The translations under genes were made by a program, and so were the position numbers. A DNA stretch of 8,111 nt, from NCBI GenBank assembly GCA_964430855.1, contig CAYSHC010000141.1, positions 1-8,111 of the forward strand, in the 5' to 3' direction. Source of the stretch: JAEZDP01 sp964430855. GTDB taxonomy: Bacteria; Acidobacteriota; Vicinamibacteria; Vicinamibacterales; Vicinamibacteraceae. A model generated the notes under the pieces. It was not told the DNA's origin, made no database searches, and saw only the letters and a list, made by a program, of their open reading frames with translations. Below, piece after piece: positions 5,836 to 8,111 of the stretch (position 1 is the first letter of the stretch; each line of letters begins with the position of its first letter).

Positions 5836-6126
5836 TTACGCGATCTCCAGGATGTCGGGCACCTTCTCGCCCGGCTTCAGCCGGACGTAGGCCTTCTTCC
5901 AGTCGCTGCGGCGGCCGCTGAAACGCCCCTGGCGCTTCACCTTGCCGTGGTTGAGCGCCGTGCGCACGTCCTCGACCTTCGCGCCGAGCAGCGACTCCAC
6001 CGCCCTGGCGATCTCGACCTTGGTGGCACCGCGCGCGACCTCGAAGGCCAGCACGTTGCCCAGCTCGCGCTGCAGCGTGCTCTTCTCGGTCACCAGCGGA
6101 CGGCGAATGACGTCGGTGAGCTTCAT
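5836..6126 (-). CDS. rplW: 50S ribosomal protein L23
   Basis: L23 lies at the polypeptide exit and is the main docking point for trigger factor and SRP; it contacts L29. The product has 96 residues, normal for bacteria. It has DVIRRPLVTEKST (5-17), the helix ATKVEIARAVESLLGAKVED (34-53) and the C-terminal signature GKVKRQGRFSGRRSDWKKAY (61-80). The extended loop before that signature is the tunnel-reaching part. The ATG is preceded by AGAGGA 8 nt away. It is separated from rplD by 32 nt containing a CG palindrome and from rplB by 15 nt. Confidence 0.98.
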   Translation of the reverse strand: MKLTDVIRRPLVTEKSTLQRELGNVLAFEVARGATKVEIARAVESLLGAKVEDVRTALNHGKVKRQGRFSGRRSDWKKAYVRLKPGEKVPDILEIA

Positions 6127-6142
6127 GACTCGGTTCCTCTGC

Positions 6143-6154
6143 CGGGCCGGCCCG
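6143..6154. repeat. 12-bp perfect GC palindrome in the rplD-rplW gap
   Basis: CGGGCCGGCCCG is self-complementary on both strands and sits between the rplD stop and the rplW ribosome site. Flanking GCC and GGC bases allow a somewhat larger imperfect stem in the transcript. It may be a weak RNA structure, or simply composition. No sign of a terminator follows. Confidence 0.3.
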
Positions 6155-6158
6155 CGGC

Positions 6159-6779
6159 CTAGCCCAGCGCCTCCTGCAGGCGCTCGAGCGCGGCCTGGCT
6201 GGCGATGATCCTCGGGCTGTCCATCACGTCGCGCGCCGTCACCCGGTTGGCCGGCACGAGGCGGACGCCCGGGATGTTGCGCGTCGAGAGCACGAAGTCG
6301 TCGCTCGGCTGCACGTCGATCAGCAGCGACTTGCGCGTGTGTCCGAGCTGCCGGAGCATCCGCGCCGCGACGGCCGTCTTCACCTCCGGCACCTCGAAGG
6401 CCTGCACCACCACGACGGCCCCGTCACGCAGCTTCTGCGTCAGCGCGTCGCGCAGCGCGCCCTTCGCCATCTTCTTCGGGAAGGCGTAGCCGTAGTCGCG
6501 CGGCTGCGGACCGAACACCGTGCCGCCGCCCCGCCAGATCGAGTTGCGGATGTCGCTCACCCGCGCGCGCCCGGTGCCCTTCTGCTTCCACAGCTTCTTG
6601 CCGCTGCCGGCCACCAGGCCGCGGCTCTTGGTGGCGTGCGTGCCGCGGCGGGCCTCGGCCTGCTCGTGGCGCACCGCTTCCCAGATCAGGCCTGTCCGCA
6701 CGCGTCCGCCGAAGACGTCCTCGCGCAGGTCGATCGCGCCCACCTTCTCGTTGTTCGCATTGACGACGTCGAGAGTCAT
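6159..6779 (-). CDS. rplD: 50S ribosomal protein L4
   Basis: L4 binds domain I of 23S rRNA early in assembly; its long loop reaches the exit-tunnel constriction with L22. In E. coli it also represses the S10 operon by attenuation and translation block at the leader. The product has 206 residues, the usual length. The tunnel loop is at about 45-95, with RRGTHATKSRGLVAGSGKK, then LWKQKGTGRARVSDIRNS and IWRGGGTVFGPQPRDY. After it come FPKKMAKGALRDALTQKL and the Rossmann-like C-terminal part ending in ALERLQEAL. The ATG follows rplC by 12 nt and the Shine-Dalgarno AAGGG overlaps the rplC TAA stop. An L4 leader target cannot lie upstream of rpsJ here for lack of space. Confidence 0.98.
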   Translation of the reverse strand: MTLDVVNANNEKVGAIDLREDVFGGRVRTGLIWEAVRHEQAEARRGTHATKSRGLVAGSGKKLWKQKGTGRARVSDIRNSIWRGGGTVFGPQPRDYGYAFPKKMAKGALRDALTQKLRDGAVVVVQAFEVPEVKTAVAARMLRQLGHTRKSLLIDVQPSDDFVLSTRNIPGVRLVPANRVTARDVMDSPRIIASQAALERLQEALG

Positions 6780-6791
6780 CTCAGTGATCCC

Positions 6792-7466
6792 TTACTTCCT
6801 GCCCTTGGGCTTCTCGGGCTGCGGGGTGCGGACCGGCTTGGCCTTCTTCGCCTTGCGCACCAGCACGTAGCCGTTGCGGGGCCCGGGCACGGCGCCCTTC
6901 ACGAGCAGCAGGTGGTTGTCGCCATCGACGCGCACGACCTTCAGGTTGTGCACCGTCACGCGGTCGGCGCCCATGTGGCCGGCCGCCCGCATGCCCTTGA
7001 TGACCCGCGACGGGTACGACGAGGCCCCGATCGAGCCGGGCGCGCGGTGGAACATCGACCCGTGGCTCGCGGCGCCGCCCCCGAAGCCGTGGCGCTTGAC
7101 CACGCCCTGGAACCCGTGGCCGCGCGACGTGCCGATGACGTCGACGACGTCGCCGTCGGCGAAGACGCCGTCGACGAGCACCTCCGAGCCGGCGACCACG
7201 CCGTCACCGGCGATGCCGACCTCGCGGCGCACGCGCGTCGGCGGGACGTTGGCCTTGGCGTAGTGGCCCGCGATGGCCTTGTTCACGCGCGCCGGCCGCC
7301 CCTCGACGAGGCCGATCTGCGCGGCCGCGTAGCCGTCGTTCTCGACCGTCTTGGTCTGCACGACGACGCAGGGCCCGGCCTTGATCACGGTGACCGGCGT
7401 CACGACACCATCGGCGCCGAACACCTGCGTCATCCCGATCTTCTTCCCGATGATTCCCGTAACCAT
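6792..7466 (-). CDS. rplC: 50S ribosomal protein L3
   Basis: L3 starts 50S assembly near the 3' end of 23S rRNA, and its extended finger approaches the peptidyl transferase centre. The product has 224 residues. It begins with the hallmark GIIGKKIGMTQVF (4-16). The finger is at about 125-165, with RHGFGGGAASHGSMFHRAPG (125-144) and SIGASSYPSRVIKG, then GHMGADRVTVHNLKVVRVD. E. coli methylates a glutamine here (GQNQTPG); the aligned residue is serine, so that PrmB-type modification is not expected. The C-terminus has a Lys/Pro-rich tail of about 20 residues (205-224), longer than the roughly 209-residue norm. The ATG has only a weak ribosome site (GGGAAG, about 10 nt). It follows a structured 146-nt spacer after rpsJ. 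Confidence 0.98.
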   Translation of the reverse strand: MVTGIIGKKIGMTQVFGADGVVTPVTVIKAGPCVVVQTKTVENDGYAAAQIGLVEGRPARVNKAIAGHYAKANVPPTRVRREVGIAGDGVVAGSEVLVDGVFADGDVVDVIGTSRGHGFQGVVKRHGFGGGAASHGSMFHRAPGSIGASSYPSRVIKGMRAAGHMGADRVTVHNLKVVRVDGDNHLLLVKGAVPGPRNGYVLVRKAKKAKPVRTPQPEKPKGRK

Positions 7467-7506
7467 TGCCTATCGCTTCCCGGGTCCGCATCCGCCTTCG
7501 CCCCCT

Positions 7507-7532
7507 GCCGGAAGCCTGGCGGCTTCCTCGGC
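7507..7532 (-). other. Third spacer hairpin
   Basis: The core is GGAAGCC, loop GCCA, GGCTTCC on the transcript (7527-7510), a perfect 7-bp stem with a tetraloop. Three more pairs (GCC with GGC) extend it across a 2-nt bulge to 7507-7532. It ends about 40 nt before the rplC start and no U-run follows. This is the clearest short hairpin of the spacer next to the first one. Confidence 0.45.
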
Positions 7533-7536
7533 TGGG

Positions 7537-7553
7537 CGACGGCGAGACCGTCG
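7537..7553 (-). other. Second spacer hairpin
   Basis: The transcript reads CGACGG, loop TCTCG, CCGTCG, a perfect 6-bp stem with a 5-nt loop, midway between rpsJ and rplC. No function can be assigned from sequence alone. Confidence 0.4.
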
Positions 7554-7573
7554 ACCCCTGATGTGAGGCTCGC

Positions 7574-7600
7574 CAGGGACCGCCCTCGGGGCCGTCCCTG
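7574..7600 (-). terminator. Terminator-like hairpin after rpsJ, lacking a U-run
   Basis: Beginning 12 nt after the rpsJ stop, the transcript forms CAGGGAC-G-GCCC, loop CGA, GGGC-G-GTCCCTG: eleven base pairs with one internal G-G mismatch. Position and strength resemble an intrinsic terminator. The sequence that follows (GCGAGCCTCACATC) has no run of U, so full termination is doubtful. Partial termination, a 3'-end stabiliser for a tuf-rpsJ message, or a pause site are alternatives. Confidence 0.4.
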
Positions 7601-7612
7601 CCTGCGTGCCCG

Positions 7613-7948
<336 letters not shown>

Positions 7949-7957
7949 GGTCGTTTC

Positions 7958-8111
7958 CTAGGCCAGGATCTCGGTGATCGTGCCGGCGCCCACCGTGCGG
8001 CCGCCTTCGCGAATCGCAAAGCGCAGCCCCTTCTCCAGCGCCACCGGCGCGATGAGCTCGATCTCCATCGTCACGTTGTCGCCCGGCATCACCATCTCGA
8101 CGCCTTCCGGC
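7958..8111 (-). CDS. tuf: Elongation factor Tu (C-terminal end, runs off the window)
   Basis: EF-Tu carries aminoacyl-tRNA to the ribosome as a GTP complex. Only the last 50 residues are present, within beta-barrel domain III. They include EMVMPGDNVTMEIELIAPVA, EKGLRFAIREGGRTVGAG and TITEILA, the essentially universal EF-Tu C-terminus, followed by TAG. The gene enters from beyond the right edge, so its GTPase domain is not visible. The stop lies 9 nt before the rpsJ ATG, showing that the end of the str operon is directly joined to the S10 genes. The reading frame is intact over the visible part. Confidence 0.97.
   Translation of the reverse strand, partial: PEGVEMVMPGDNVTMEIELIAPVALEKGLRFAIREGGRTVGAGTITEILA

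Larger units (their letters stand above)
7467..7612 (-). promoter_or_regulatory. Structured 146-nt rpsJ-rplC spacer (candidate leader or processing region)
   Basis: This is the only gap above 45 nt. It contains no convincing coding sequence and no recognisable AT-rich promoter boxes. On the transcript strand it can fold into three successive hairpins (7600-7574, 7553-7537, 7532-7507), leaving about 40 unpaired bases before the rplC ATG. In E. coli the S10 operon's regulatory leader lies before rpsJ. Here tuf abuts rpsJ, so this spacer is the natural place for an equivalent control of rplC-rplD and the genes behind them. Alternatives are an attenuator, an RNA processing site or a repeat insertion. 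The structures are seen; the role is inferred. Confidence 0.4.

Noticed and set aside
7204..7491. Small minus-strand frame starting inside the rpsJ-rplC spacer
   Set aside because: It runs into rplC in a different frame, has low-complexity Arg/Gly/Asp composition and no ribosome site.
7467..7612. Possible promoter for rplC in the spacer
   Set aside because: No -35/-10-like pair could be read in this GC-rich stretch; only the hairpins are supportable.

Overview
The window is one densely packed bacterial ribosomal-protein cluster, all transcribed from the minus strand. It is the S10-spc superoperon joined to the end of the str operon. In transcription order (high to low coordinate) the genes are: tuf (3' end only), rpsJ, rplC, rplD, rplW, rplB, rpsS, rplV, rpsC, rplP, rpmC, rpsQ, rplN, rplX, rplE, rpsZ (zinc-type S14), rpsH, rplF and rplR (5' part only). 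Every product is recognisable from family motifs. No gene is broken and no mobile element, tRNA, rRNA, CRISPR array or unknown gene was seen.

Organism: the DNA is very GC-rich, with strong G/C third-position bias, and the gene order is the general bacterial one. The short four-cysteine S14 (type Z) argues against enteric-type Proteobacteria, and the tuf-rpsJ junction has no S10 leader. The L2 sequence (WWRGGGHK block, then EGKTSGGRHPVTPWG) resembles Acidobacteriota as I remember them, perhaps the high-GC Vicinamibacteria. That placement is an inference from memory, at low to moderate confidence.

Layout: 8111-7958 is the C-terminus of elongation factor Tu, followed after 9 nt by rpsJ (S10). 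A 146-nt spacer (7467-7612) follows, the only long gap in the window, and it can form three successive hairpins. From rplC to rpsQ (7466-2618) is the S10-operon set: L3, L4, L23, L2, S19, L22, S3, L16, L29, S17. The spc set (L14, L24, L5, S14, S8, L6, L18) runs on after only 18 nt, with no visible promoter. Gaps are otherwise -4 to 45 nt, with several stop/start overlaps, as expected for one translationally coupled polycistronic transcript.

Function: the products are assembly and structural proteins of both subunits (L4, L22 and L23 around the exit tunnel; L2 and L3 near the peptidyl transferase centre; S3, S10, S14 and S19 in the 30S head; S8 and S17 in the body), together with the EF-Tu that delivers aminoacyl-tRNA.

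This is essentially a core housekeeping region and I find no new biological system in it. The points worth a second look are the structured rpsJ-rplC spacer, inverted repeats in all five gaps of 32 nt or more, and a His-to-Leu change in the conserved HPHGGG motif of L2.
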